Assembly: GCA_913054205.1 (NCBI GenBank) | Contig: CAJXJM010000132.1 | Span: forward strand, 1 to 6,993 | Reading direction: 5' to 3' | DNA from: an uncultured Rhodospirillaceae bacterium | GTDB taxonomy: Bacteria; Pseudomonadota; Alphaproteobacteria; Rhodospirillales; UBA2165 | DNA length: 6,993 nucleotides | In this document: piece by piece, positions 6,098-6,993 of the stretch | Numbering within the stretch: the stretch's first letter is position 1 | How the letters are laid out: each line of letters begins with the position of its first letter | Program-made: the position numbers and the translations under genes | The notes under the pieces: generated by a model | Databases searched by the model: none | What the model saw: only the letters and a program-made list of their open reading frames with translations | Told to the model about the DNA's origin: nothing

Positions 6098-6993
6098 TTA
6101 GCTTTTGACCTTCACGTAGCTGCCGGGAGACGGTTCTATGACCTTTAATTTACCGCTGCCGGGTTTTCGCGCTTTAACTTTAGCTCCTGATTTTTTAGAT
6201 AGCCATTTATGCCAGTCCGGCCACCAGGAGCCTGCCGTTTCAGTAGCCCCTGCAAACCATTCATCAAACTCGCCATGCGTTTCTTTAGATGCGTTGGTCC
6301 AATATTGGTACTTGTTTTTACTGGGTGGATTGATGACACCTGCAATATGACCTGAGCCTGCGAGTACAAATCGATTTTCGCCTGAATACAAATTCGTTGC
6401 CTTAAAAACTGATTCGGCAGGCGCTATATGATCTTCTTTGCTGGCCAGGATATAGGTCGGAATATTGATGTTTCGAAGATCAAGTTTCTCGCCCATCAAA
6501 TCAAAGCCGCCTGGTTTTGCCAACAGGTTATTTTGATATAAATTGCGCAGATAATCGAACAACATTTGATAGGGGAAGCGTGTAGAATCTGAATTCCAAT
6601 AAAGCAGATCAAATACTGGCGGCTCCTTACCCATCAAGTAATTGTTAATGACAAAATACCAGATTAAATCATTGGCGCGCAGAGCATTGAAAGTGGCTGC
6701 CATATTGGCCCCGTCAAGATAGCCAACGTCTTTTATTTCGCGCTCAAGCATTGAAATTTGTGCTTCGTCAGAAAATATCAATAAATCACCGGCTTTTTCA
6801 AAGTCAACCTGGGCCGCGAAAAAGGTCACAGCCGAAATGCGATCGTCTTCGGTTGCGGCTAAATAGGCCAACGTTGCGGCAAGTATGGTGCCGCGGATGC
6901 AATAGCCGATTGCGGTGACTTGTTTTTCACCGGTTGCCAGTTCGATGGCTTCAAGAGCGGCAAATATACCGCCGGCGGCATAGTCATCGAAGG
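6098..6993 (-). CDS. phaC: Class I poly(3-hydroxyalkanoate) synthase, C-terminal half, runs off the right edge
   Basis: PhaC polymerises (R)-3-hydroxyacyl-CoA into polyester on the surface of storage granules. The frame is open to the right edge, giving 297 visible codons of roughly 600. Strong matches include FDLLYWNSDSTR, LRNLYQNNLL, KEDHIAP, LAGSGHIAGVINPP and GSWWPDW, with a basic C-terminus ending in GSYVKVKS. The catalytic Cys (TGC 6899-6901), Asp (GAT 6431-6433, in EDH) and His (CAT 6347-6349, in GSGHIAG) are all present. The Asp-His distance of 28 residues matches Cupriavidus necator PhaC (D480/H508). The lipase-like box reads GYCIRGT instead of the family GYCIGGT: the residue two after the Cys is Arg (CGC 6893-6895), which is very unusual. 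No start codon is in the window; the apparent TTG start at 6871 is internal. Confidence 0.95.
   Translation of the reverse strand, partial: FDDYAAGGIFAALEAIELATGEKQVTAIGYCIRGTILAATLAYLAATEDDRISAVTFFAAQVDFEKAGDLLIFSDEAQISMLEREIKDVGYLDGANMAATFNALRANDLIWYFVINNYLMGKEPPVFDLLYWNSDSTRFPYQMLFDYLRNLYQNNLLAKPGGFDLMGEKLDLRNINIPTYILASKEDHIAPAESVFKATNLYSGENRFVLAGSGHIAGVINPPSKNKYQYWTNASKETHGEFDEWFAGATETAGSWWPDWHKWLSKKSGAKVKARKPGSGKLKVIEPSPGSYVKVKS

Noticed and set aside
1..6993. CRISPR array, insertion sequence, or toxin-antitoxin or defence genes
   Set aside because: I saw no regularly spaced repeats of CRISPR size, no transposase motifs with terminal inverted repeats, and no known defence domains. The only mobile-element signal is the integrase edge at the left end.

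Overview
The window looks like the chromosome of an alphaproteobacterium of moderate GC content. The support is a class I polyhydroxyalkanoate synthase, a YggT - DUF167 - FolD gene cluster, an NnrU-family membrane protein beside lepA, and a small membrane protein with the LWDP motif that I associate with alphaproteobacteria. This is judged from protein sequence only. The genus cannot be read from the window.

Layout. Positions 1-290 are the edge of a probable integrated element. The first 21 codons of a tyrosine recombinase of the arm-DNA-binding (DUF4102) type run off the left end, preceded by short tandem repeats and then by a tRNA-Ser(GGA) gene whose 3' end points at the integrase. From 425 rightwards the content is ordinary host chromosome. 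A small membrane protein gene (425-784) has a reading frame that continues past its stop codon to 967, where it meets the end of lepA (964-2766, minus). lepA lies 62 bases downstream of an nnrU-like gene (2829-3551, minus). A short plus-strand segment (3627-4378) holds a probable degraded amidohydrolase N-terminus and an unrecognised helical protein. The rest is minus strand: folD, a DUF167 gene and yggT packed as overlapping genes (4423-5957), then the C-terminal half of phaC (6098 to the right edge).

Roles. LepA/EF4 acts on ribosomes, FolD supplies one-carbon folates, YggT is a small membrane protein of unclear function, PhaC makes storage polyester, and NnrU is a membrane protein linked in some bacteria to denitrification and carotenoid-like chemistry. 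Apart from the yggT-DUF167-folD cluster, they do not form one pathway.

I did not find a convincing new multi-gene system. The points most worth a second look are: an Arg in place of a conserved Gly two residues after the catalytic Cys of PhaC; an in-frame TAA that splits an acidic protein tail, with the downstream part ending exactly at the lepA stop; and the island boundary at tRNA-Ser, where the tRNA carries an unusual U discriminator base.
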